Source: RGIG5612 sp045598285
Lineage (GTDB): Bacteria; Bacillota; Clostridia; Lachnospirales; Lachnospiraceae
Assembly (NCBI GenBank): GCA_045598285.1
Contig: JAZLLU010000036.1
Location: forward strand, 1 to 64,000
DNA: 64,000 nucleotides
Direction: 5' to 3'
Shown: in pieces, positions 51,731 through 60,281 of the stretch
Position numbering within the stretch: position 1 is the stretch's first letter
Layout of the letters: each line of letters begins with the position of its first letter
Made by a program: the position numbers and the translations under genes
The notes under the pieces: generated by a model
Seen by the model: only the letters and a program-made list of their open reading frames with translations
Database searches by the model: none
What the model was told of the DNA's origin: nothing

Positions 51731-52651
51731 ATGATTATTCAAAAACAAAGCGAAATAGCAAAAATGATTGAACAGGCTATGCTTAAAGATGGAGCAAAAT
51801 GCTCTATGCAAAAGCCATTATTTAACACGATTCTTAATGATTTTCTTTTAAAGAGGGATGGAAACGGCCCACTTGATTATGGCGACTATAAAGAAACATT
51901 CGAAAAAACATATAAAGAGTTTAATACAATCGATGGATTTACAACTTATTATGTAGAACCAAGCGAAAATTATGAAAAGGTTATCTTTGACCTTCACGGC
52001 GGTGCATACGTATTTTCAGCAGGGAAAGAGCATTACGCTTACATAGTTGAAATCTCAAAAGCATTAAACGCAAGAGTATATGTTCCGGATTATCCGTTAG
52101 CACCAAAATGTTCATGTAAAGACGCTTATGATTTCTTGAATAAACTTTACCCAGAAATCTTAAAAGCAGAAGAAGGAAAAGATATTATCTTCATGGGCGA
52201 TTCGGCAGGTGGCGGCCTTGCGTTTGCTTACTCAGAATATTTATTCGAAAATAATATGCCGGGGCTTCCAGTAGCGCGTGTATTTTATTCACCATGGGTT
52301 GACTGCTCAGGAGAGAATAAAGAACAATGGGATTTAAGAGACGTTGATCCATTGTTAGATCTTTATGGACTTTATATGTGTGGCAGAATGTGGATTGGTG
52401 ATGATCTCGGCACAGATTCAAAAATAAACGTAATCTTTGGCGACATGAAATCAAACATCAAAACACTTCTATTTACTGGCACAAAAGAGCTTCTTTATCC
52501 TGACGTAAAAAAATCTTACGACAAACTTTTAGCTAATGGCTGTGAGGTAGAACTTGTACTAGGAGAGGACATGTTTCACTGCTATCCAGTCTTCGTTCCA
52601 GACGTAGGCGCCGAAGCTTTAGGTATTGTAAAAGAGTTTTTGGATAAATAA
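51731..52651 (+). CDS. Alpha/beta hydrolase of the hormone-sensitive lipase family
   Basis: 306 residues. HGGAYVF oxyanion motif near 88, nucleophile elbow GDSAGGG near 158, and histidine in MFHCYP near 282 make the triad. Esterase acting on short acyl or acetyl esters; cytosolic. 12 bp after the PLD gene but functionally separate; AAGGAGAAGG ribosome site. Confidence 0.9.
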   Translation: MIIQKQSEIAKMIEQAMLKDGAKCSMQKPLFNTILNDFLLKRDGNGPLDYGDYKETFEKTYKEFNTIDGFTTYYVEPSENYEKVIFDLHGGAYVFSAGKEHYAYIVEISKALNARVYVPDYPLAPKCSCKDAYDFLNKLYPEILKAEEGKDIIFMGDSAGGGLAFAYSEYLFENNMPGLPVARVFYSPWVDCSGENKEQWDLRDVDPLLDLYGLYMCGRMWIGDDLGTDSKINVIFGDMKSNIKTLLFTGTKELLYPDVKKSYDKLLANGCEVELVLGEDMFHCYPVFVPDVGAEALGIVKEFLDK

Positions 52652-52685
52652 AACTTATGCAAATTGTAAATTTTATAAAAGAAGT

Positions 52686-52790
52686 TTGACAAACATTATG
52701 GAATATTATAGTATCTAGGTAAGAAAGGAATGACCTCCTGGCGATCAGTTTGCTGGGTGTACGGGTAAACGTGGGATCATTCTTTTTTTG
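52686..52790 (+). ncRNA. Small RNA candidate
   Basis: TTGACA (52686-52691) and TATAGT (52707-52712) precede a short GC-richer stretch. GAATGA (52728-52733) pairs with TCATTC (52777-52782), enclosing a GTTT / AAAC hairpin, and T7 follows at 52783-52789. No known family recognised; close to the type I toxin locus. Confidence 0.5.
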
Positions 52791-52796
52791 TTGTTC

Positions 52797-52827
52797 ACAT
52801 ATGCCTAATTGGAGGCATATGTTTTTT
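52797..52827 (+). terminator. Strong hairpin terminator
   Basis: ACATATGCCT pairs perfectly with AGGCATATGT across AATTGG and is followed by T6. It may back up the small RNA upstream. Confidence 0.85.
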
Positions 52828-52885
52828 AATAATCAGAATACAAAATATGTATGGGACAAATTGGGGACATGTTAGGTTTCACCAC

Positions 52886-53000
52886 TTGCATTTAATGGAA
52901 AATTATGTAAAATGTAATTATAAAAAGGAGCTACCGATAGACGGTTAGCCCAAGCATTACTTAGTGTAATCGCCAGTGCCAGCTGGCGGTTAATTTTTTA
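52886..53000 (+). ncRNA. Antitoxin RNA candidate of a type I toxin-antitoxin locus
   Basis: TTGCAT (52886-52891), a 16-bp spacer and TAAAAT (52908-52913) would start an RNA near 52920 that ends at a 10-bp terminator stem (CGCCAG / CTGGCG core, 52967-52992) plus T6. The RNA overlaps the 3' end of the convergent toxin gene, as in Fst/TxpA-type loci. Confidence 0.55.
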
Positions 53001-53143
53001 TGAGAGATAGTATCAATACTATAATTGTTAAGACAATCATTAATATTTCATATGCTGACATAAGCCTCCCTCCTTTCTTTTTAAGATTAGAGAGTGTGCA
53101 TCCCCTTGGGAGAGGGCTAACCGCCTACCGAATATGGTAGCTC
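52928..53143. repeat. Inverted repeats flanking the toxin gene
   Basis: GAGCTACC and GGTTAGCCC (52928-52935 and 52943-52951) recur inverted as GGGCTAACC and GGTAGCTC (53114-53122 and 53136-53143). In the toxin mRNA the 5' and 3' ends can pair, which would hide the ribosome site; the downstream arm also forms its terminator (GGGCT-A-ACCG / CGGT-AGCTC, then T5 on the minus strand). Confidence 0.6.
52990..53061 (-). CDS. Holin-like type I toxin peptide (Hol_Tox/TxpA-like)
   Basis: 23 residues: MSAYEILMIVL followed by TIIVLILSLIKN. The M-S-x-Y-E-x-L-M start and one hydrophobic helix with a basic end are the pattern of the Hol_Tox family of small membrane toxins. A perfect GAAAGGAGGGAGG ribosome site lies 5 bases before the ATG. 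Expected to insert in the membrane and be silenced by the overlapping RNA on the plus strand. Slightly shorter than the usual 30 residues. Confidence 0.75.
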   Translation of the reverse strand: MSAYEILMIVLTIIVLILSLIKN

Positions 53144-53503
53144 ATATGTTAAGACACAGAAGTGTCTAAACACCTTATTCACTTAATCATTTTTTAATCG
53201 GAATCAATAAAAGAACTCTTAGAATTTCAGAACATATTTATTGACGGCTATTATAATACAGCAGCCATTAGGTAAATTCAACGTTTACACTATCGGTTTC
53301 ATAATTTCAATTTTTCTTGCAAAAGGAAAGCGTTTCTTATAAAATCAATCTATAATCTTTTCGCGCTTCTGCGAAGATTTTCATAATTATTTATAAACTA
53401 ACACGAATGTGTTATTGCGAATCTAAGGTTTTATATGCCTTTCAGTTTTTTTATTAGTAGAGTTTTGATTGGACATTTATAAAAAGCATGGAGAGTGTAA
53501 TAT

Positions 53504-54550
53504 ATGACAGAATTAATAAAAACAAATACTGATTATATAGAATGGATAACAGAAATATCCGAAAGATTTCGACAGTGCCAAATTAAGGCATCAATAAAAG
53601 TTAACGATGAAATGCTTAGATTTTTTTGGTCTTTAGGAAAAGACTTAAAAAATAAAAAAGATAAGTATGCATGGGGTAGTCATTTTTATTATCAAGTCAG
53701 CAAGGATTTATCAGAGAAATTCCCAAATATTAAGTCTTTTTCACAAAGAAATCTTCAATACATGACTCAATTTTATCAATTGTTTCCTAATGCAATAAAT
53801 GCGCATCAAGTTGGTGCGCAATTAAATGAAGATATTGTATTTTTCATTCCATGGGGACACATAAAGGTAATTTTGGATAAATGTAGGAACAATAAAGACA
53901 AAGCATTATTTTATGTAAGAAAGACGATAGAAAATTATTGGTCGAGAGCGGTGCTTTTAAATTTTCTTGATACAGACTTATTTGAAAGACAAGGGAATGC
54001 CATAAATAATTTTGCAATCACACTTCCTTCAAATAAGAGTGATCTTGCCCAGGCCATTACGAAAGATCCATATAATTTTGATTTTCTAACCATTAGTGAA
54101 AAATATAATGAAAAAGAGTTAAAGGATGCTTTGATGGATAATATTGAAAAATTTTTACTCGAATTAGGAAATGGCTTTGCTTTTGTGGGTAGAGAAGTAA
54201 GGTTGCCAATTGGAAAAACAGAAGAGTATGTTGATATGTTGTTTTATAACATTAAATTACACTGCTATGTCGTTGTGGAAGTTAAAATTGAAGAATTTGA
54301 TGTAAGAGATATGGGACAACTTGGAACATATATGGTTACGATAAATCATAATTTAAAAGGTAAGAATGATGAGCCTACATTAGGGTTGATTATATGTAAG
54401 TCAAAAGACAATATTAAGGCGCAATATGCGTTGGAATCAAGTAGCCAACCAATGGGTATTTCTTCATATGACATTAATTCGTTCTTGCCAGAAAACTATA
54501 AATCATCTCTTCCTTCTATTGAAGATATTGAGACCGAGTTATCAAAATAA
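53504..54550 (+). CDS. DUF1016 (YhcG-type) PD-(D/E)XK nuclease family protein
   Basis: 348 residues, usual length. The N-terminal part has the helical DUF1016_N pattern (YAWGSHFYYQVSKDLSEKFP, then FSQRNLQYMTQFY). The C-terminal nuclease core has YVDMLFYN and CYVVVEVKI, giving D-ExK. Members are found with restriction systems and mobile elements and probably act in DNA processing. Stands alone here. Confidence 0.88.
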   Translation: MTELIKTNTDYIEWITEISERFRQCQIKASIKVNDEMLRFFWSLGKDLKNKKDKYAWGSHFYYQVSKDLSEKFPNIKSFSQRNLQYMTQFYQLFPNAINAHQVGAQLNEDIVFFIPWGHIKVILDKCRNNKDKALFYVRKTIENYWSRAVLLNFLDTDLFERQGNAINNFAITLPSNKSDLAQAITKDPYNFDFLTISEKYNEKELKDALMDNIEKFLLELGNGFAFVGREVRLPIGKTEEYVDMLFYNIKLHCYVVVEVKIEEFDVRDMGQLGTYMVTINHNLKGKNDEPTLGLIICKSKDNIKAQYALESSSQPMGISSYDINSFLPENYKSSLPSIEDIETELSK

Positions 54551-54603
54551 GATGTTAACAGTACTTTTGAAAATAATATGGGAATTATAAAAAACTTTAT
54601 GAA

Positions 54604-54634
54604 AGATGCACCAAAACGGGTGCATCTTGTTTTA
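54604..54634 (+). terminator. Terminator after the DUF1016 gene
   Basis: AGATGCACC pairs with GGTGCATCT, followed by TGTTTTA. Confidence 0.8.
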
Positions 54635-54639
54635 TATAA

Positions 54640-54810
54640 TCCAAGTATCAAATTGCCAGCTATGAAAAGAGGGTTGAGATTACAGCTCTTGTTAATATAG
54701 ATGAAGAACCATTTCTTGTTGAAATAAAAGAAAAAGAATTATATAAGCTAAAACAACGGAATGTTTTGTATAAATTTACTAAAAAGCGCCATTTTTTTTG
54801 TTTTTTATGA
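54640..54810 (+). pseudogene. Possible gene remnant
   Basis: An open stretch of 56 codons without a start codon (reading SYEKRVEITALVNIDEEPFL, then EIKEKELYKLKQRN) has protein-like composition and stops at TGA 54808-54810. It may be a decayed fragment; nothing else was found in the gene-free stretch 54635-54830. Confidence 0.3.
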
Positions 54811-54831
54811 CAAAATTAGGGCACGCTCAAA

Positions 54832-54888
54832 ACACAAGATATAGTATTTTTTTAAGAAATTATTAAAAATTCATACAATATCTTGACA
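54832..54888 (+). promoter_or_regulatory. Two NrdR boxes upstream of nrdD
   Basis: ACACAAGATATAGTAT (54832-54847) and ATACAATATCTTGACA (54873-54888) resemble the NrdR consensus ACACWATATATWGTGT (about 14/16 and 11/16). Their starts are 41 bp apart, four helical turns, and the second overlaps the -35 box, as expected for repression by NrdR when ATP/dATP is high. Confidence 0.55.
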
Positions 54889-54910
54889 TTTAAAATATTT
54901 CCTATATAAT
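54883..54910 (+). promoter_or_regulatory. nrdD promoter
   Basis: TTGACA (54883-54888), 16-bp spacer, TATAAT (54905-54910), both perfect. Confidence 0.8.
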
Positions 54911-54974
54911 CAAAAATGTTCACACAAAAAATAAGAAAAATATAGAAAAAAAAAGAGACATTTGGGAGGGAAAT

Positions 54975-57614
54975 ATGTACCGTGTATTAAAACGTGATGG
55001 CGCAGAAGTTGAATTTAATATCTCTAAGATTAGCGCCGCTCTTACTAAAGCTTTCGAGGCATGTGGAAAGCAATATCATCCATCAGTTATCGATATGCTT
55101 GCTCTTCGCGTTACAGCGAGATTCGAAGAAAAAGTTAAAGATGGAGTTATAAGCGTAGAAGACATTCAAGATAGCGCAGAAGAAATTCTTTCTGAAGCTG
55201 GTTATGCTGATGTTGCTAAATCTTATATCCTTTATCGTAAACAACGTGAAAAAGTTCGTAATGTTAAAGCTGCTATGCTTAACTATAAGGACTTAGTTGA
55301 TGACTATCTTAAAATTAATGACTGGAGAGTTAAAGAAAACTCAACAGTTACTTACAGTGTTGGTGGTTTGATTCTTTCTAACTCTGGTGCAATTACTGCT
55401 AACTATTGGCTTAGTGAGATTTATGATGATGAAATTGCCCAGGCTCATAGAAGTGCAGCTATTCATATTCATGATCTTAGTATGCTTACAGGTTATTGCG
55501 CTGGTTGGAGCTTAAAGCAACTTATCCAAGAAGGTCTTGGTGGAGTTCCTGGAAAGATTACATCTGCTCCAGCATCACATCTTTCTACATTGTGTAATCA
55601 GATGGTTAATTTCCTTGGCATTATGCAAAATGAATGGGCTGGCGCTCAAGCTTTCTCATCATTTGATACTTATCTTGCACCTTTTGTAAAGGTTGATAAT
55701 CTTACACAAAAAGAAGTTAAACAATGTATCCAGTCATTCATTTATGGTGTTAACACTCCTTCGCGTTGGGGTACGCAAGCACCTTTTACAAACATTACAT
55801 TAGACTGGGTTGTACCTAAAGACCTTGCTAATCTTCCTGCGTTAGTTGGTGGCAAGGAAATGGATTTCACTTATGGCGATTGTCAAGCTGAAATGGATAT
55901 GGTTAATAAAGCTTTCATCGAAATAATGATTGAAGGCGATGCAAACGGAAGAGGATTCCAATATCCAATTCCTACATATTCAATTACTAGAGACTTCAAC
56001 TGGGATGAGACAGAAAACAATAAACTCTTATTTGAGATGACAGCTAAATACGGTACACCTTACTTTTCAAATTATATAAATTCAGATATGGAACCTTCAG
56101 ACGTTCGAAGCATGTGTTGCCGTCTTCGTCTTGACCTTAGAGAACTCCGTAAAAAATCTGGCGGATTCTTTGGTTCTGGCGAATCTACAGGTAGTGTTGG
56201 TGTTGTTACAATTAACCTTCCTAGAATTGCTTATCTTGCAACAGATGAAAAAGACTTCTATGAGCGTTTGGATAAATTAATGGATATTTCAGCTAGAAGC
56301 TTAAAGACAAAACGTACAGTTATCACAAAACTTCTTGATAACGGATTGTATCCATATACAAAGAGATACTTAGGAACATTTAATAACCACTTCTCAACAA
56401 TCGGTCTTATTGGTATGAACGAAGTTGGACTTAATGCTAAGTGGTTAGGCGAAGACTTAACAAGTGAAAAGACTCAAGCTTTTGCTATTGATGTATTAAA
56501 TCATATGAGAGAACGTCTTAGCGATTACCAAGAAGAATATGGTGATTTATATAATCTTGAAGCTACACCTGCTGAGTCAACTACTTATCGTTTTGCGAAA
56601 CATGATAAAGAGGAATTCCCAAATATTATCACAGCAAACGAAAATGGTACACCTTACTACACAAACTCATCTCACCTTCCAGTTGGATATACAGAAGATG
56701 TATTCTCAGCTTTGGATGTACAAGATCAGCTTCAAACATTATATACATCAGGAACAGTTTTCCATGCATTCTTAGGAGAAAAACTTCCTGATTGGAAAGC
56801 AGCTGCTAACTTAGTTAGAAAGATTGCTGAAAATTATAAACTTCCTTATTACACAATGTCACCTACATATTCAATTTGTAGAGAACATGGATATCTTGTT
56901 GGTGAACAATACGAGTGTCCAATTTGTGGTGAGAAGACAGAAGTTTACTCTCGTATTACAGGTTACTATCGTCCTGTTCAAAACTGGAACGATGGCAAGT
57001 CACAAGAGTTCAAGGATAGAAAAGTATATGATATCGAGATTGCTTCTACTAAAAATCCTGGGACAGCACTCGCTGAAGAAAAACTAAGAAATATTGCTCC
57101 AATCGATATGGGAATCAATATTACAAAAGAAGATTCACCAGTTGAGGAAATTGTTGAAGAAGAAACATTAGTAGAAGAAACATTAGTAGAAGAACCATTA
57201 GAAGAAGAACCATTAGCAGAAGAACCTTGTGCAGAGGACACACTAGAGACAACTACTCTGGCAGAAGAACCTTATGATTTAGAGGAAACATTAAGAAGTA
57301 AGGTTAGAGAGTTTGACGAGCCTGAATTAATACTTGGACCACAAGATGAAGTTTTAGTTGAAAGCGTGGCTGCTGAAAATCTTACAAAGACAAATTTGTT
57401 GTTGTTTGCTACAAAGACTTGTCCAAATTGTCGTCAAGCAGAAGCACTTCTTGATGAAGCAGGAATAGCATATGAAAAGATTCTTGCTGAAGAAAATCCT
57501 GAATTGGCAATGCAATATGAAATTAGACAAGCTCCAACATTAGTTATTGAAGGAGATGAGCAGGGCAAGAGAGTCGGACTTGGAGAAATCAGACAATTTA
57601 TTAGTCAGGCTTAA
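54975..57614 (+). CDS. nrdD: Class III (anaerobic) ribonucleoside-triphosphate reductase with C-terminal thioredoxin-like domain
   Basis: 879 residues. An ATP-cone (about 3-92) for allosteric control; a catalytic barrel with MCCRLRLD and FGSGESTGSVGVVTINLPR; the zinc site (C635, H638, C648, C651); and the glycyl radical G663 in RITGYYR. After about residue 715 comes an acidic linker of repeated LVEE/LAEEP units, then a redoxin domain (LLLFATKTCPNCRQAEALLDEAG, CPNC at 816-819). The fusion and the adjacent trxB suggest a thioredoxin-type reductant in place of formate. GGGAGG ribosome site. Confidence 0.92.
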   Translation: MYRVLKRDGAEVEFNISKISAALTKAFEACGKQYHPSVIDMLALRVTARFEEKVKDGVISVEDIQDSAEEILSEAGYADVAKSYILYRKQREKVRNVKAAMLNYKDLVDDYLKINDWRVKENSTVTYSVGGLILSNSGAITANYWLSEIYDDEIAQAHRSAAIHIHDLSMLTGYCAGWSLKQLIQEGLGGVPGKITSAPASHLSTLCNQMVNFLGIMQNEWAGAQAFSSFDTYLAPFVKVDNLTQKEVKQCIQSFIYGVNTPSRWGTQAPFTNITLDWVVPKDLANLPALVGGKEMDFTYGDCQAEMDMVNKAFIEIMIEGDANGRGFQYPIPTYSITRDFNWDETENNKLLFEMTAKYGTPYFSNYINSDMEPSDVRSMCCRLRLDLRELRKKSGGFFGSGESTGSVGVVTINLPRIAYLATDEKDFYERLDKLMDISARSLKTKRTVITKLLDNGLYPYTKRYLGTFNNHFSTIGLIGMNEVGLNAKWLGEDLTSEKTQAFAIDVLNHMRERLSDYQEEYGDLYNLEATPAESTTYRFAKHDKEEFPNIITANENGTPYYTNSSHLPVGYTEDVFSALDVQDQLQTLYTSGTVFHAFLGEKLPDWKAAANLVRKIAENYKLPYYTMSPTYSICREHGYLVGEQYECPICGEKTEVYSRITGYYRPVQNWNDGKSQEFKDRKVYDIEIASTKNPGTALAEEKLRNIAPIDMGINITKEDSPVEEIVEEETLVEETLVEEPLEEEPLAEEPCAEDTLETTTLAEEPYDLEETLRSKVREFDEPELILGPQDEVLVESVAAENLTKTNLLLFATKTCPNCRQAEALLDEAGIAYEKILAEENPELAMQYEIRQAPTLVIEGDEQGKRVGLGEIRQFISQA

Positions 57615-57633
57615 GAAACAATAAATTATAAAA

Positions 57634-57658
57634 AAGGGCCTGTGAAAATCAGGCCCTT
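57634..57658 (+). terminator. Hairpin between nrdD and trxB
   Basis: AAGGGCCTG pairs with CAGGCCCTT; the T run behind it is interrupted (AAATTTT), so partial read-through into trxB is likely. Confidence 0.65.
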
Positions 57659-57686
57659 AAATTTTCTAAATAGAGAAGAGGAAAAT

Positions 57687-58598
57687 ATGAACGACATTAT
57701 TGTAATCGGGGCTGGCCCGGCAGGCCTTACAGCTGCACTTTATGCTGCTAGAGCAGGAAAAAATGTAAAAATATATGAAAAAGAAAATATTGGTGGACAA
57801 ATTCTTTATTCTCCATTGGTAGAAAATTATCCAGCAATTCCACATATGCCAGGATCATTGTTTTCAGAACAATTATCTGAGCAGGTAAGGAATCTTGGCG
57901 TTGAAATAAAAATGACTGAAATTACCCAAATAGAGCCTAGTTATGGTGGATTTATTTTGAAAACACCTATAGGTGATGAGATTACCAAGACGGTTGTTTT
58001 AGCAACAGGCGCAGAACACAAAAAACTTGGAATCTACGGAGAAGAAGAATTAATAGGTGCTGGAATTTCTTATTGTGCAGTTTGCGACGGCGCATTTTAT
58101 ACAGGTGAAGAAGTTGCAGTAGTTGGTGGTGGAGATACAGCACTTCAAGACGCAATCTTCCTTGCTTCAACTAGCTCACATGTTACGCTTATTCACAGAC
58201 GAGATGAATTTAGAGCGGAGGCTTCGTTAGTAAAAAAAGCGATGGATAATCCAAAGATTGAAATAATTACAAATCATGTAGTGGATAATTTTATTGTTGA
58301 TAATGGATTTGTTTCGGGAATTTATATAAGGGATAATATTACCGGGTTAGTTCAAGAAATAAATGTTAAAGGAGTTTTTGTTGCAATTGGACAAAAACCT
58401 CAAAACGATCCATTTGCCAATTTAGTAGACCTTGACGAGAATGGATATTTTGATTCAAAAGAAGATGCTCTTACAAAAACACCAGGTATTTTTGTTGCTG
58501 GTGATGCTAGAAAGAAGAGCGTTCGTCAACTTACAACAGCGGTAGGCGATGGAGCCATTGCTGCTATTGCGGCATGTAAATACATTGACGCACAATAA
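57687..58598 (+). CDS. trxB: Thioredoxin-disulfide reductase
   Basis: 303 residues with FAD motif GAGPAGLTAALYAARAG (about 7-23), redox-active CAVC (130-133) in SYCAVCDGAFY, NADPH motif GGGDTALQDA, and C-terminal VFVAGDARKKSVRQLTTAVGDG. NADPH reduces the CxxC of thioredoxin, possibly the domain fused to NrdD. ATG 57687 is chosen because GAAGAGG is upstream. Two bp gap to the next gene. Confidence 0.94.
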   Translation: MNDIIVIGAGPAGLTAALYAARAGKNVKIYEKENIGGQILYSPLVENYPAIPHMPGSLFSEQLSEQVRNLGVEIKMTEITQIEPSYGGFILKTPIGDEITKTVVLATGAEHKKLGIYGEEELIGAGISYCAVCDGAFYTGEEVAVVGGGDTALQDAIFLASTSSHVTLIHRRDEFRAEASLVKKAMDNPKIEIITNHVVDNFIVDNGFVSGIYIRDNITGLVQEINVKGVFVAIGQKPQNDPFANLVDLDENGYFDSKEDALTKTPGIFVAGDARKKSVRQLTTAVGDGAIAAIAACKYIDAQ

Positions 58599-58600
58599 AT

Positions 58601-59368
58601 ATGATTTCAGAAATAAAAGAAAAAATATATCTAGAAGTAAATGGTGAAAAAGTATTTGGCATCTTAAATGCTCCGGCCCATGAAGAAGGAGAAAAGATGC
58701 CAATTGTCATAATGATGCACGGAATAAAGATGAGCACAGGCCAATATCCTTATTTCGAAATTATGAAGATGCTTGGAGAAAAGAAAATTGCAACTTTTAG
58801 ATTCGATTTTTATGGTCATGGAAGAAGCGATGGCGAGTTTGAAAGATATCTTTTATCTAAAGGCGCAGAAGATGCCGAAGCAGCAATTAACTATGTTAAG
58901 GGATTAGACTTTGTGTCTGATATTATTATGCTTGGACATTCTATGGGCGCAAATATTGCGATAATAAAAGCATCAGAACATCCAGACATTATTAAACATC
59001 TTATTTTACTAGCGCCAGCGACAGTTCTTTATACAATGAAAGAGAGAGGCGTATCCTTCGGAATGAAAATCGATTTTGATAATCTTCCGGATCGCATCGT
59101 ATATAATGAGGACTTTGTTCTTAGAAAAGAATATTTCCTTCAACTTAAAAACTATAATTATAATGAACTTGCAAAGAACTTTCCTGGTCAGGTTTGCATA
59201 ATTATTGGTGAGCAAGATGAAAGAATTCCGCTTTCATACGCGGAAGAATTAAATTCTAAATATCCTAATAGCGAGTTAAATGTTATCAAAAGCGGAACAC
59301 ATATGCTTAATGAGTGTGGTGAAGAAGTCATCTCACTTGCAAAAAAATTTATTGAAAAAATCTATTAG
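58601..59368 (+). CDS. Alpha/beta hydrolase (feruloyl/cinnamoyl esterase-like)
   Basis: 255 residues with nucleophile GHSMGAN near 107, acid in GEQDERIP near 205, and histidine in SGTHML near 232. The RFDFYGHGRSDGEF region is typical of the cinnamoyl esterase-like branch. Cytosolic esterase; probably co-transcribed with trxB but not clearly linked in function. Confidence 0.88.
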   Translation: MISEIKEKIYLEVNGEKVFGILNAPAHEEGEKMPIVIMMHGIKMSTGQYPYFEIMKMLGEKKIATFRFDFYGHGRSDGEFERYLLSKGAEDAEAAINYVKGLDFVSDIIMLGHSMGANIAIIKASEHPDIIKHLILLAPATVLYTMKERGVSFGMKIDFDNLPDRIVYNEDFVLRKEYFLQLKNYNYNELAKNFPGQVCIIIGEQDERIPLSYAEELNSKYPNSELNVIKSGTHMLNECGEEVISLAKKFIEKIY

Positions 59369-59530
59369 ATGATAATGCATATAAAAATAATCAATAAAAG
59401 CAAAAAGCGCTCCATCAAATGGAACGCAATTAGGAACTCTTTCTACAACTAGTAGATGAGCTATATATACTATACAATAGGTAAAAGAATTGTGTCAATA
59501 AAAATAGTATAGAAAATAAGAAATCTGACA

Positions 59531-59616
59531 TTGAACTATCCGGATATATTTGTTATATTATCGTTAACAATTCCCTCAGGCCTCTGCAAAAACGCAAGCA
59601 CACTTGAGGGCTTTTT
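59531..59616 (+). ncRNA. Small RNA candidate (plus strand) with promoter
   Basis: TTGAAC (59531-59536), a 17-bp spacer and TATATT (59554-59559) lead to a start near 59566. The RNA, about 50 nt, folds with CCCTCA (59573-59578) and TGAGGG (59605-59610) and ends in T5. Confidence 0.55.
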
Positions 59617-59671
59617 ATTTTTGCATAAGAATGTTTTTTAAAACAATAAACTAGCAAATTAAAAAGTTTAA

Positions 59672-59767
59672 TAAAAAAGAAACAGGCACCCCCTCGGCTC
59701 ATAAGAACCTACCGGACAAAAAACCCATTTCTCGATACGATAGTAACATATTAGTATTTATTGTCAA
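59672..59767 (-). ncRNA. Small RNA candidate (minus strand) with promoter
   Basis: On the minus strand TTGACA (59767-59762), a 16-bp spacer and TACTAT (59745-59740) give a start near 59733. The RNA is about 60 nt, with a GGTTC / GAGCC hairpin, and ends at T6 (59678-59673). It converges on the plus-strand candidate. Not recognised as a known family. Confidence 0.45.
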
Positions 59768-59790
59768 GAGAATGATAAAAAATTAAATAA

Positions 59791-59815
59791 AAAAGAGGCT
59801 TCAAATTGAAGCCTC
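59791..59815 (-). terminator. Terminator of the thiolase/DUF35 operon
   Basis: GAGGCTTCAA pairs perfectly with TTGAAGCCTC and on the minus strand is followed by a T run. Confidence 0.88.
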
Positions 59816-59829
59816 AATTTTTATGATTA

Positions 59830-60270
59830 TTATTCGATTGGATTATCTAAGTCGAAGATTACTGTGTGGTAATCATATTCTACTTCGCCTTCTACGACAT
59901 GACGAGGAATAATCGTTGCATGAACATCAAGTGGAAGGGCCGCTCTAGCAGCTTCTGCTTGTTTCTTTTTAATTCCACGAACCATAACGTTGGCAGCAGG
60001 GCCTTCTTCTAATTGAACGATAGCTAAAACGTAAGGCTTGATGTCATTCATTTCAGGTTTCATAGTAATAGGTGAAGGAAGTACAAAGTCAATTAATTTT
60101 GCCTTTCCACTAATTTCAACCCACTCCATTTCAGGAGAACCACAAGTATTACAACCTAATACAGGAGGCCATTCATAAGCACTACATTTTGTGCATTTAC
60201 GTGCTAAGATTTTGCCATCTGCAAGACCTTCATAATATGTTTTTATAACTTTTTCTAATTTAACTGACAT
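59830..60270 (-). CDS. DUF35 OB-fold zinc protein, partner of the thiolase
   Basis: 146 residues with a rubredoxin-like zinc site (C26, C29, C40, C43: KCTKC and GCNTC) and an OB-fold (AKLIDFVLPSPITM, PYVLAIVQLEEGP). DUF35 proteins form complexes with SCP2-type thiolases or aldolases, holding the acyl-CoA and its tunnel. Encoded 11 bp after the thiolase on the minus strand. Confidence 0.9.
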   Translation of the reverse strand: MSVKLEKVIKTYYEGLADGKILARKCTKCSAYEWPPVLGCNTCGSPEMEWVEISGKAKLIDFVLPSPITMKPEMNDIKPYVLAIVQLEEGPAANVMVRGIKKKQAEAARAALPLDVHATIIPRHVVEGEVEYDYHTVIFDLDNPIE

Positions 60271-60281
60271 GGTAGACCTCC

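Noticed and set aside
52990..53140. Plus-strand frame across the toxin gene
   Set aside because: An ATG frame of about 47 codons exists, but it has no ribosome site and runs antisense to the toxin gene and its Shine-Dalgarno.
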